Source: Mikania micrantha (Eukaryota > Streptophyta > Magnoliopsida > Asterales > Asteraceae). From it: a DNA stretch of 64,000 bases. The stretch's first letter is position 1. Every line of letters begins with the position of its first letter. Positions 23,171 to 35,639 of the stretch are shown here, in pieces. The position numbers and the translations under genes were made by a program. Location: contig CM018682.1 of assembly GCA_009363875.1 (NCBI GenBank), forward strand, positions 65,618,031 through 65,682,030, given 5' to 3'. The notes below the pieces were generated by a model. The model saw only the letters and a program-made list of their open reading frames with translations. It was not told the DNA's origin and made no database searches.

Positions 23171-23453
23171 TAAACCTATGAAACTCACCAACTATTCGTA
23201 GTTGACACTGGATTTTAAACAAGTTTCAGGTGAGGATGCCTTTTAGCTAGATCATTAAGCTTGGATGTTATTGATGTTCGATGTTCTGAATTCAATTGAT
23301 GTAATAGTTAGGGTTTGAAATTTAAAACAATGCATTGAATGTTGGAATTAGGAGGAATTGAAGTTTGATTTATTTACACCTAAATACCTTGTGCTATGAA
23401 CAATCTACACTTCGTGCTGCCCTGATGTTTCCACCATCGGTCAGGGTGTTACA
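23171..23453 (+). repeat. T3 gypsy 5' LTR, second part
   Basis: It begins with the right TSD copy TAAAC and continues CTATGAAACTCACCAAC. It ends CAGGGTGTTACA at 23453, matching the end of the 3' LTR at 31347. It holds the acceptor-like GTTTCAG|GT at 23223-23231. Confidence 0.93.
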
Positions 23454-23456
23454 GAT

Positions 23457-23468
23457 TGGTATTAGAGC
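23457..23468 (+). other. T3 primer binding site
   Basis: TGGTATTAGAGC lies three bases after the LTR end. It has one mismatch to the usual TGGTATCAGAGC (initiator tRNA-Met). Confidence 0.88.
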
Positions 23469-23471
23469 TTG

Positions 23472-23519
23472 GGTTATAGAGAATTAGGTTATTTGAACTA
23501 GATGACCTAGACTATAACC
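23472..23519 (+). other. Conserved post-PBS hairpin, T3
   Basis: Perfect arms GGTTATAG (23472-23479) and CTATAACC (23512-23519) enclose a 32-nt loop, starting 3 nt after the PBS. The same arms follow the PBS of D and, with one G-U pair, of T1. 23520-24160 holds nothing else recognisable. Confidence 0.75.
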
Positions 23520-24160
23520 ATAGGATGCCTTAGTTGAACTCTTAGGCCATGAGCTCTTATTTGGACTCTATAGTTTCCATGCTAGGCCATGAATTGCTAT
23601 TTGAACTCTTAGTTGCAATGATAGGTCATACTTGCTTATGTGACTACTTATTTGGTAGGTCAAATGTTTGAACCTAGTTTAGGATGCCTTAGTATGCACA
23701 CACTAGATTTTAAGGTTCAAAACTTCTCGACCCTTTCTTACGACTTGAATGAGGATCGTCACCACAAGGAATGATCTTGGACTTCTAAGCCTAATCTTGA
23801 ATCCCGTCAATAGTATTTAGGTTCATTTTTATGATTAGAAAACACATACAATCTGGAAGGGGGAATGGTTGTACTTTGGGGAGTTCTGTCTAGAAAAGCA
23901 TTTCGTATAAATCCAAATCAACCGATGGACCTGTTATGCTTTCCTGGGAACCCTTGGAGTGAGTATGAACCTATAAGCTAAAGTATGTCTTTTCGAAAAT
24001 TAAATTGAACTTAAACACTTTGATCTGTCAAAAGTATTCCTTTAGGAATACAATCCAAATGTTGCTTTGTGATTTAACTTTCATTTGAGCTCTCTATTTC
24101 TTATTTGAAATCTTTGAGTTATATAAATTCTAATCCTTTCAGTTAAACTCTTGTAGAATC

Positions 24161-25445
24161 ATGCCCCGTCTTCGCAGCAATACCGACAATACCAACAACA
24201 CCAACACCAACAACACCAACAAAACTAACACCAACAACACCAACCCTACTATTCAAGAATTGGCCCAGATCATTTCTCAGCAAGTGGCTATTGTGCTACC
24301 AACTTTGATGACTCAGCTCAACCAAGATGCAAATGTGAATCTGGTTCAAAATAATGGCAATGGTGGGGGGTGCAACTCCAACTTGCACCTTCAAACACTT
24401 CAACTCTTGCAACCCTGCGAAGTTCATTGGTTCTGAAGGAGCAACTGGACTACTCCAATGGTTTGAAAGCATCGAGAGCACGTTCATTCATTCTGACTGT
24501 CATGAGAACCTTAAGGTTCGATATGCCACCAATGTCTTTCAAAAGAGGGCACTCACTTGGTGGAGTGCTGAAAAACGAACAAGGGGTTCAGATGATGACC
24601 TGGTCTGAGGTCAAGCAACTTATGACCGAGGAATCATGTCCTCGTAACGAAATGAGGAAGCTTGAGGATGAATTTTGGGAGCTCAAACAAGATAGTAGAG
24701 AGAACATTCTTTATACAACACGTTTTCACGAACTCAGTTTGCTTGTGCCACACTTGGTGACGCCCTTGTCTCGAGCCATTGAAAAGTATATCGGTGGTCT
24801 TCCTATGCAAATTCAAGACACATCTTTTGGTAGCAAGCCTACCACACTAGAGGATGCCATACGACTTGCTGCAACCTTAACCGACAATCATGTTAAGGCT
24901 AGAACTCTAACTAGAAAGGGGGTCAAGAAAGTTGAATCAAAGGCCAAAACTGATGAATCTTCAAAGGAGGCCAACACTAAATCTACCAACCTCATCAAAC
25001 CCAACACTTATAAGTGAAAGGCTAGGAATTTACTATGGCGATCCCTGCTATTCCTGTTATTCCTCTGAATCAACAAGCTTCACGAGACAACAAAGCCTAT
25101 GTGGGAGTTCAACCTCTATGCAACACTTGTAAGTTGCATCATCCACTTAATCGACAATTTTGTGTTTGCACTATCTGTGGGAGGTATGGTCACTTTTCCA
25201 ACACTTGTCGAAGTGGACCTCTTGTACAACAGGCTCAACCAGTTCAACCAGAACAACCAATAAACAACCAACCTGTTGCGCCTGCTATCTCTGCCATAGC
25301 TAACAAAAGGACTTGCTATGAATGTGGCGACCCTAATCACTTCAGAAATCAATGCCCAGGACTCGCAAACAATAACCAAAGAGCAATTGGTGCCCGAACT
25401 CTTCAACTAGTTGCCCAAGACGCTCAAACTAATAAGGATGTTTGA
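24161..25445 (+). pseudogene. T3 gag with two zinc knuckles, frameshifted
   Basis: The start at 24161 opens MPRLRSNTDNTNNTNTNN, an unusual Asn/Thr-rich N-terminus made by ACCAACAAC-type repeats. A frameshift occurs near 24365 in a G run (AATGGTGGGGGG). The capsid then continues in other frames (KFIGSEGATGLLQWF, LTWWSAEK) with another shift near 24590, and then ESCPRNEMRKLEDEFW and YTTRFHELSLLVPHLV. TGA near 25015 stops it. Beyond that lie CNTCKLHH, CTICGRYGHFSNTC and CYECGDPNHFRNQC, the last two being CCHC knuckles, and TGA at 25443-25445. This copy cannot make a whole Gag. Confidence 0.82.
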
Positions 25446-27000
25446 ATGATGTATTCCAGATCAATGATTGTTATGACTTTGTGTTACTTGATTTCAGTGC
25501 TAATAAAATTTTGTAGTTTATAACTTTGAGCTTTTATTTGGTTGAATACAAACTAGATAGACCATTTAACGTAGGAATGGTTTAAAGTAAATCCATCAAT
25601 AGTATCTATATTATACATAATTGTATTGTAAACTTTGGGGATCACATTTTATTAATGGATCTTGTATCCACTCAATTGTGTACCATAATCAACAAGTAGG
25701 GTAAACATGCAAGGCAAATTTCCGTTACGGGTGCATATGGAACGTGAATTTGCAGTACATGTAGATCCTACGAATGCAAAGCAAAGGACACAATTGATGA
25801 ATGATTTACTTGAACTCCATTTTTGGTTGAAAACTATGTGAACTACACCTATATGGTGAACTACGTGCAAACATCAAACAAAGTAAAATATTTTATGTTG
25901 TGTGGTATTGGTAGGCGATTGGTATGCTTTCAAGGCATTGGTGGTATGATGGGTTGGCTGCGGTATACCCTATATATAAGCACCAACTATACATTGGGAG
26001 TAGAACCAAAAGCTTGATCAAGGTTAGGATTGTAGATTTTAGTGTCATCATCAAGAGAACAAATCTTAGTTAGACATATAAGTTGAATCAATTGATTCTT
26101 GCATAATAAGACTTGGTGTATATGTACTAAATCAATCAAGGGTCTTAGTAATTCTTATATCGAAACAAATAAACTATCGAAATAAAGAACTTGAAGGACA
26201 AATACATTATTTATCTACCTTCAGTTAGAAATTTTCAAATTTCAAACACCATATCAAACATCAGCATATGAGATAACATTTCAAATGATTTGATCTCATA
26301 TATACAATACTACAATTTGCATACATTTAACAATAAACAAATAACATCATAATACGTTATCTATGACCGTATCACTTGACGCGGTTTCTATTGACCACAA
26401 ACAAATAAAATTCATACTAAGAAGCAAAATATATTCCACAAAACACGAACTTGATATTGTCATCTTTATCCTTAAGAATTGAAGACATTGTGCGTTTAAC
26501 ATATTCGTAACCAAAAATAAATACACATGAGACAGTAATGTTCGGGCAAATCGCTTAACGAGTTCGATTGCGAGAATCGAATGTGGTAGTGGATGCACTC
26601 AACCGTAAGAGTTCTATCTAATTTCGTAGCAATTGAATCTAAATCAATCTTAATAACAACATATTTATGATTCAACAAACTTCTTTGACTTAAGACAATT
26701 TGCATGTCTTGTGGTGTTGATCTACAAATTAGAAACCAATTTTAATGGGTGGTTTGACCTTTTAAATCGCAATGATCTTTGACTAACATTCATGAACAAA
26801 ACACTCAATTCTCGTTATTCTATTAACCCTAGTATCGATAAAAGGAGCTACGAGTCTTCTATTGATGTGCCTTTAACATCATATCTTATCGCAACACTTG
26901 TTTCACGATTCGTTTTTGAACATCTCTTCATGAGTCGTTTTTCACTTGATTGGATCTTAGCAAGTCATACTTTTCTTAAATAGAGGGTCAAACCCAAACA
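25446..27000 (+). other. T3 internal remnant; most of pol missing
   Basis: Just after gag a degenerate protease start can be read (VLLDFSANK, where a D-S/T-G triad would be expected). After that I recognise no RT, RNase H or integrase motif in any frame. About 1.5 kb of AT-rich sequence replaces the roughly 4 kb of pol expected. T3 is therefore an internally deleted element. The origin of 25600-26990 is unknown; short ORFs there show no family motif. Confidence 0.55.
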
Positions 27001-27049
27001 AAGGATTCAAATCCTTTAACTTCCACTTGAGCTGAGCAACCTTCACCGA

Positions 27050-27121
27050 CCTGTCACCTAGGAACGCGAAGACCAAATGAAGGCAAAGTATCCACATCTA
27101 TTCTATGCAGTCTCTTCTTAA
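27050..27121 (+). pseudogene. T3 last codons of pol (chromodomain tail)
   Basis: The frame T-stop-EREDQMKAKYPHLF (TAG at 27059-27061) ends in TAA at 27119-27121. This is the WEREDQM..KYPHLF tail of chromovirus pol with the Trp codon mutated to a stop. It shows that the 3' end of pol survives while the middle is deleted. Confidence 0.75.
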
Positions 27122-27142
27122 TTTCGGGACGAAATTCCTAAA

Positions 27143-27154
27143 ATGAGGGGAGAC
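27143..27154 (+). other. T3 polypurine tract
   Basis: ATGAGGGGAGAC precedes TATATCA, a probable decayed TGTAACA LTR start. The preceding GGGACGAAATTCCTAAA is the usual spacer between chromovirus pol and PPT. Confidence 0.7.
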
Positions 27155-28574
27155 TATATCATTGCGATAATTTTCATTAAACAATAATATCTAATAAATG
27201 ATTTATGACGTCATTTGAAATTCTCAAACACACACACCCACATACATACATACATACATACATACATACATACATACATACATACATACATACATACATA
27301 CATACATACATACATACATACATGTATGAAATGATGTTTGAGTAATTAATTATAAATTAAATAAAAAAAAGCATATTTTTAAACTTTATTTAAGCATATA
27401 ATAAGTTTCATAAAATTTGGAAATTTCTTTTAAATTTAAAAAAAATAAAAAAATAAACATACTTTAATTTCATTAATTTTTATAAATTTTAAATAAATTA
27501 TACAAATAATTCTTTATTAATTATAAATAATGATTTGTAAAAATATAACTACTTTATACTAGTTTTAAAAAAATTAAATAAATTATACCATGTTATAATA
27601 ACGAAAAACAATTGTTTTATAAAGTTATGGGGTTTAAATTGCCAAAAACCAAAACTAAAATTTTAAAACAAAACGTGAAGGGCTGTTATTGACAAAACCC
27701 TATTCTTCCCACCATCTCCACCCACGTTTCTGCTCAACCCGACCCAACCCCCTTTCTCGACCCGTTTTGTCCTCCGGTTGTTCCCAACTCGATTCCAGCT
27801 AAGCAAAGACATTATAGGAAGAAATTTGAACGCATCATTTGATTATAATCAAGAACCAATCCCATTAATCGCGTATCAATTCAAATTATTACCAAAAATG
27901 AGAACCTAAAACGCGTGAATCCAAAATGAACCAAAACGAGTATAAAAATGAAATCAGCTCAACCATAACATTCATACCCTTCATTTCAACATGTCTGAGC
28001 ACGATAAACACACATACCAACACATTAGGGATCGATTTGAAGTAGACATAGTAGCATCGTTCGAATCTAAGGGGGCGCAAATCAAATCCATTTAAAACGC
28101 AAACACAAGTAAGTAAATTTCCTATTATTATACTCGTTTCTCAACCCTAAACAAAAGCCCTATACCTATGGCTTCGATCGAGCACTCAATCGAATCAATT
28201 TGATGAAAAAAGGAACTAGGGCTCGAAGGGTTATGAACTGAGTTGGGGGTTCCATATGCAGGTTTTGTTAAGTACAATTTGAAATGGGTTCCATCGCGGC
28301 TTAGAGCCTAGTTCAATCGGTAATGTGCGTGGCTTTCACCGAATAGGTCGCGGGTTCTAATCTGGGTTCAAACCGGGTTAACCGGTTTTGGGCCAATTCA
28401 TTTTATATTTTCTTATTTAAAAAACATTTTTAAATCATGTTTTCACAGAATTTTTTTATTAAAATACTATCATTTGAAATAATAATTATAATAACCACAA
28501 TAATAAAATAAAAATAAAAATTTTAACAACAACAACAACAACATATATATATATATATAAGGTTTATGTTATTA
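27155..28574 (+). repeat. T3 gypsy 3' LTR, first part
   Basis: It starts right after the PPT and contains an (ACAT)n microsatellite. It matches the 5' LTR from about 27990. At 28574 it is interrupted by a MULE-like element. Its first 835 bp have no counterpart in the truncated 5' LTR. Small ORFs are not convincing. Confidence 0.85.
27235..27322. repeat. (ACAT)n microsatellite
   Basis: About 20 uninterrupted tetranucleotide units after a CACACACAC lead-in. Confidence 0.95.
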
Positions 28575-29901
28575 GGATTTGGTTCAAATAAGAATCCACC
28601 AAATTTGTGGTAACCTATTAACCCATTTAAGCCAATCAGATTCACCCATATCATAGATTCACTTTTGCTTTAATGAGGGTCTTATGGACTTTTTATTAAC
28701 TCATTTAAGCCAATCAGATTCACCCACATTATAAAAATATATCCATTTTCCTTTTTTTAAATCAAAGTTTCCCCCTTCATTTTTATACACATATAACTTT
28801 TTTATACTATGTTATTTTTTTATAAAAATTACACCATTAAACTCGTTATATTTTTCTCGTTAATTCCATAATAGTCATGCCAAATTTTTTTTGAATTTTT
28901 TTTGAGCGTTCGTAATTACACCAACGTAACGAACAATAAATACAATAATTTTCTCTCGTTTTTTCAAAATCTTTCCATCATTAAAATGTTTTACAAATTA
29001 ATTTGAGCGTTCGTAATTTTCTCTCATTTTTTCGAGCGTTTGCAATTACACCAACGTAAAATCTTTCCATCTTGTTACAAATTATTTTTTATTACAAAAA
29101 TTAGTTCATTAATATTTTAAAAAATTAAGAACACTTTGAAAAAATCCAGATCCTTACATCAGTGTAATTACGAAAACTTTGTAAAAATTCAGCTCGTTAC
29201 ATCATTGTGATTACATCAGTGTAAAAAAATGCATTTCGTTACGTCAGTGCAAAACGTCATTTCATCAGTGTAAAACGTCGCCGCATCAGTGTAAAACGTC
29301 GCTGCATCGGTGCAAATTACGAAAATTTTAAAAAAGTTTGACAAAACTATAATTGATTTAAAGATAAAAAAGTGACAAATTTAATGGTGAAATTTTTATA
29401 AAAAAATAATAATGTATATAAAAGTTATGAGTGTTTAAAAAATTGGGGGGTAAACTTTTTTAAAAAAGAAATCAAGTACACCCCACCAAATGTCAAATCA
29501 GTGTAAAAAAATGCATTTCGTTACGTCAGTGTAAAACGTCGTTGCATCAGTGTAAAATGTCGCTCCATCAGTGCAAATTACGAAGATTTTAAAAAATTTT
29601 GACAAAATTATACTTGAATTAAAGATAAAAAAGTGACAAATTTAATGGTGAAATTTGTATAAAAAAATAATAATGTATATAAAAGTTATGAGTGTTTAAA
29701 AAATTGAGGGGTAAACTTTTTTTAAAAAAGAAATCAAATACACCCCACCAAATGTCAAAAATGTCCTTAAACAAATCTCATGCACATGTTTTTTCAGATT
29801 TAATATGTACAACTCATTTCAAAAGTCTTTATTTAAACAACCAATGAAAATAAGTTAACAGGTTACCACACTTGGAGTGGGTTACCAATAGAACCTTTTC
29901 C
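28575..29901. mobile_element. MULE-like non-autonomous element (1,327 bp, 10-bp TSD)
   Basis: TATGTTATTA occurs at 28565-28574 and 29902-29911 as a target duplication; the uninterrupted sequence exists in the 5' LTR near 18565. The ends are GGATTTGGTTC and its imperfect inverse GAACCTTTTCC, with further inverted similarity around GTGGTAACCT about 30 bp in. A 9-10-bp TSD with such ends fits a Mutator-like element. It has no coding capacity. Internally, 29219-29500 is duplicated at 29501-29770, and CATCAGTGTAAAACGTCG-type short repeats occur. Confidence 0.78.
29219..29770. repeat. 282-bp tandem duplication inside the MULE-like element
   Basis: GTGTAAAAAAATGCATTTCG begins both units (29219 and 29501). 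Each unit carries two or three copies of a CATCAGTGTAAAACGTCG-like 21-mer and ends near ACACCCCACCAAATGTCAAA. Confidence 0.85.
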
Positions 29902-31347
<1,446 letters not shown>

Positions 31348-31880
31348 TTACGTATTTGCTCAGGGAGGTTGGGATGAATGGTGAGCTGTAAAGCTCGTAC
31401 CCTCTTGGGTTTCGAGGTATTCTATCGGCTTAGGGTGTCGGCCACTACATTGGCCTTTCCTGGTGATACTTGATAGCACACTCGTAATCGTTTAGGAGTT
31501 CGAACCAGCGGCGTTGTCTCATGTTCAATCCTTTCTGTTCGAATATGTGTTGGAGACTCTTATGATCAGTGTATATAGTACACCTTTTGCCGTAAAGGAA
31601 GTGTCTCCAGATCTTGAGTGTAAATACCACGGCTCCAAGCTTCAATTCGTGGGTGGTGTAGTTCTTCTCATGGACTTTTAGTTGACGAGAAGCATATGCG
31701 ATCACCTTCTCCCGCTGCATCAGTACGCAGCCGATTCCTTGTATTGAGGCATCGCAGTATACTACAAAATCGTCTGTTCCATCAGGAAGAGATAAGATAG
31801 GTGCACTACAGAGCTTCTGCTTGAGAAGTTGGAATGCAACTTCTTGTTTGTCAGTCTAGAGATATTTCTTATCTTTATGG
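31348..31880 (-). pseudogene. T2 pol: RNase H; RT deleted
   Basis: The minus strand reads a gypsy RNase H: VVYCDASIQGIGCVL, YASRQLKVHEKN, TDHKSLQHIFEQ, ending VRALQLTIHPNLPEQIR where T3 interrupts. At its N-terminal side the sequence jumps, near 31877-31882, from the pre-RT motif EDLLGLPP straight to the KDKK motif that follows RT in T1. About 840 bp encoding the RT palm are therefore deleted. Several stops are present. Confidence 0.82.
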
Positions 31881-32464
31881 TGGTAGTCCTAGTAGGTCCT
31901 CGGGGACCACGTCGGGATTGTCGCATACGACTGGAATGTGTTCTACTTTATTTTCTTCTTCAGTCTTGTCGGTGATAAGCGCTAGGATGACTATGTACCC
32001 CTTTCGTAAGCATTTTTGAGCTTTCATGCACGAGATGATTTTTAACGGAGTGTCGCTCCTTTCGCTGTTGATGTTCAAGGTTTCTCCACTAGGGAGAGGT
32101 ATGCGCACAAACTTTTCGTGGCAAATGATTTATGCTTGGTTTTCAGACAACCAATCATGCCCACTACGACATCAAAACTGCCTAGTGTGACTGGCATGAG
32201 GTCAATATTAAACTTCTGGTTTGCTAGCTCTAAAGTGCATTCTCTCAGAATGTGCTTAGTTACAATCAGTTTACCATCAGCTAGCTCTACAGTGTATTCA
32301 ACCTCTAAGGGTGTTGGGGTTATGGCAAGTATCTCACTAAAATCCTTAGATATAAAACTTTTCTCAACTCTAGTATCAAACAATACAAAAGCATAATGAT
32401 CATTTAGGAGATACGTACCTGTTTCAAGGTTAGGATCCCTTCTGGCCTCCTTAGCCCCGATCAC
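31881..32464 (-). pseudogene. T2 retropepsin-type protease
   Basis: The open frame at 32075-32464 contains VLFDTRVEKSFIS, then TVELADGKL and LMPVTLGSFDVVVG. As in T1, the active-site Gly of D-T-G is replaced by Arg (AGA). After SFDVVVGM the frame is lost, and a second segment at 31875-32108 carries the linker to RT. This domain would be inactive. Confidence 0.75.
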
Positions 32465-32499
32465 GAAGGCTCGTCCCTTCGGACCGTTTTTGTTCCCGT

Positions 32500-33467
32500 T
32501 GTTGTTGTTCTTCAGGTGTGGATAGTCCTTTTTGAAGTGCCCCGATTTTCCACATTCGAATCAACCCTTTGGTGCTTCGTACTGCTACTGTTGTGGTTCC
32601 AGAATTCAGTTTCAAGTTTCTACATTTCACCGCGAGGACAGTATTCGCGGTTCAACATCCTTTTGAACTCATCCCAAGGTATGGCGTTGGCTGCATCGAG
32701 CCCTAAATTTTGGACATTGGCATTCCACCAAGTGAGGGCAGCTCCCTCAAGAGTTCCAGCAGCGAACTTGACCCGGTCTTCGTTCCTGCAGTTGCTCATG
32801 GCAAAGGCCGATTCTGTTTTTTCTATGCAACGCAACAGTCTGGCGGCACCCTCAGTGCCGTTGAATGAGTGGGGTTTGCAATCCAGAAACATTTTGAATG
32901 TCCAGAGAGGTGGATTGAGGTTTGTTCCTGAGATATGCAAAGAATAGAATTTGGTTCAGTATCATGTAAACGCTTTGAAGTGGAAATGAGTGATTATGAT
33001 ACAAGGTGAATATGAAATGAAATTCGTCACCTTGGTTCAGTTGGTTTTGATTGCGGCCGGTTTCTCGTGCAGCAAGTGCCTCCTCAACTCTCTCGTTGAT
33101 GAGCGCATTCAATTCAGCTACGGTGAGGTTAATGTTCCCATGCCCTCCTGCGTCCTCCACGTCTTCCAGCCATGATCTTCATAGCGAGAATAAGCATTAG
33201 TGTATGTCTAATGACAAATGTAGTGTGTGCGGTAGGTACTGAAAGGAAACATGTAGTGTTATGCACATATATAATTTCTATTAGTGGATCCTCATCAGGT
33301 TTCTCATCAAAATCCTCCTCGGGATCGTCCGTTTCGCTCCCCTCAGACGGTCGGGGATGCTGGTCAGGTGACTCTACGGTCACTGGTAGTGGTGATGCGG
33401 GTAGTGCTGGAGCTATCGGCTCCTCATCGTCATGTGCAATCACATGCGGTGATGATGGTGACGCCAT
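32500..33467 (-). pseudogene. T2 gag, broken
   Basis: A start at 33467 opens MASPSSPHVIAHDDEEPIAP with an acidic, Pro-rich N-terminus. Further on are LTVAELNALINERVEEALAARE, then the capsid (SFNGTEGAARLLRCIEKTE, LTWWNANV, EYCPRGEM) ending in TGA at 32620. A zinc knuckle near 32535-32580 has lost its first Cys to a stop and its last Cys to Tyr. Several frameshifts separate these parts. It is the Gag of the same general family as T1. Confidence 0.8.
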
Positions 33468-33601
33468 AACTATAATATGTGTAATAAGTATATGGACGAT
33501 CATGTATGCAAGTATCACAATACTAAGCACTATGTGTTGCATGGAGACTAGTGGTTATAGACTAAGTTCACTAAATGCAAACCTAATTCGCAATAACTAA
33601 A

Positions 33602-33615
33602 GGCTTTGATACCAA
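33602..33615 (-). other. T2 primer binding site and leader
   Basis: The minus strand reads TTGGTATCAAAGCC, the tRNA-Met PBS with one change. The 33468-33601 leader carries GGTTATAG at 33553-33560; the partner arm near 33590 is decayed (CAATAACT). Confidence 0.85.
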
Positions 33616-33617
33616 TT

Positions 33618-34425
33618 TGTCGCACCTCGGCCTTTCCGTGGGCGCGAGCTAAGACTGTCAAGATCGCAGTCTTCGGTCACACGGTTGAAAGATCTACATG
33701 TCTGGTTGCATACGTACATCCAATAACTTGGATAAATAGTTTTGTAAAATCAGAGTTGCGGAAGTAAATGTAATAGTTGTCAGTACAACGTTGAAAACAT
33801 AAGTTGCGGAAGCAGTATTAAAACAGTTTTCAAAAGACAAAACAGAGTAATAGTTTGCGAAAGCCATTAAAATTGTTTGAAAATACAAAACATAACAAAA
33901 TGATATTAAATGCTCAATGTTTTCAATGGCCTAAGACACTAAAGCTGATGCATGGACTCCATCCTAGTTCCTTGTGCACGTGCCTTGGTTACCTGAGAAA
34001 ACATGCGAGTAAAAGGGTCAACACAATGGTTGGTGAGAGCATAGGTCTTTCATAAGCAGTAAACATCAAAATGTTTAAAGTAAATGTTGCTGGATTACAT
34101 ATCATTACAATGCAATATTGATTGATAGCTAGTCAATACAGTTATATTATATGTGGGTTCGTACCGAAGCTGACTGTTGTGCCTCCCGCCATGTCCATCA
34201 CAAGACAATGACAAAGTGTATTGGTCAATATTGTACCCATTCCGACCTCTAGTCGGGTTGGCCTCCTAGGCGCGATGGGTAGGTCTTGTCAGGCCTAAAT
34301 AGTACTATTCAAGATTACCACGCTAGGCGCTCCGCGCTACTAACGGTCCGAGGTGTGTTTGCGAGGACTTCGAGTTTGTGATGTGTGCCACACATATACA
34401 TATACATATAGTGATAAAGCATGTC
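33618..34425 (-). repeat. T2 gypsy 5' LTR, truncated at its outer end
   Basis: It begins TGTCGCACC on the plus strand next to the PBS and shares 34150-34425 with the other T2 LTR. It stops at about 34425 (GATAAAGCATGTC), so about 1 kb of LTR is missing. It holds the acceptor-like minus-strand TTTTCTCAG ending at plus 33993. Confidence 0.82.
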
Positions 34426-35305
34426 AAAATAATAGACGGTGGACCTATTAGAGCTTTTGATATGCTTTTGAAGGGGACGCCCAACAATAGTAATGAGATG
34501 TAGATTGAAGATTATCCAAGAAATTTGAATTTGAATAATTATCTTTTAATATATTTATTTAGTTTATTATTATCTTTAGGTTTAGTATAAATACTAGGGT
34601 TTGTTTTCATTTGATATTAGTTTTTGATTAAGTATAAATATAAGAACATTTTTCTTGTAGCATTAAGATTCGTATTGGAGTCTTTGATTAATTAATCATT
34701 TTTGAGTCATTTAATTGCTTATATAACTACATCAAACAGTCTTTCAATCAACTGATTATAAAATTAAATAATGATTGGTATACAAAACCTTTTTCTCTAC
34801 AAAAAAATCAGAATTTCCATCCTCAAAATTAAAAACAAAGATCCGTTGTTTTGTAAATTATAATGCATAGAAAGTACAATGATAAGAACATGTTAGAAAA
34901 AAAAACATAATTCCAAATCAATAATGTGTTATGCTCTTAATCAGTGATTTCGTTACCGGACCGGACCGGACCGGCCAGTTCAACCAGTCGGACCGGAAAC
35001 CATTTAAGAGAGCGGCCCAAATCGATCACTTGAACCGCTACGAAACGAACCGGCCGGTTTTCGGTTGAACCGGTACAAGGGTTGAACAGGAAATTTTTAA
35101 AAAACTAATACTCCTCCTACTTTTTTATAAAGCGGTGGGGAACCTCTTTCTTTTATTATCTTACCAATATGGGACAATTATTCTCATAAAGAAGTGAGGA
35201 AACTTGCACTCCTCTTTTTTCTATTTATAAAGAAGTGAGAAACCTCTTCTTTTGTTATCTCATCTATGTGGGATAATTTTTTTCATACAAACTTGAATTC
35301 CTCCT
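34426..35305. other. Unassigned AT-rich DNA with ACCGG-rich block
   Basis: 34426-34940 holds nothing I recognise. 34955-35085 is rich in GGACC/ACCGG repeats (ACCGGACCGGACCGGACCGG) like the 13.3-14.0 kb element. A 35-bp motif, AAGAAGTGAG(A/G)AAACTT-like, recurs near 35150-35280. No gene is visible. Confidence 0.4.
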
Positions 35306-35480
35306 TATCAGGGCTGTAAACGAACCGAAGGAACACGAACGAGCCCTTGTTTGTGTTCGTTCGTTTAACTTTTAACTTGTTCACGAACGCTAACCAAACG
35401 AAAATTCTTGTTCGTGTTCGTTCATTAAGGAATTTAGCGTGTTCACTAACGGTTCATGAACGCTAACGAACACATATTAT
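35306..35480. mobile_element. Possible truncated hAT-like MITE
   Basis: CAGGGCTGTAAACGAACC followed by many GAACGAAC/GTTCGTTCG motifs resembles a hAT-type terminus. The opposite end is not found, so this is a fragment at best. Confidence 0.35.
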
Positions 35481-35639
35481 TTAAACAATAAAAATCAATA
35501 TTTTTAATCTAAAGCATTGTAGAAAATCATTTATAAATAAATAAATTAAAATATTATAGTGTTAAACTAAAAATAACTTAAATATAATGGTATTAAACTA
35601 AAAATAAAAAAGTTAAAACTATACAACACATTCAATGAA

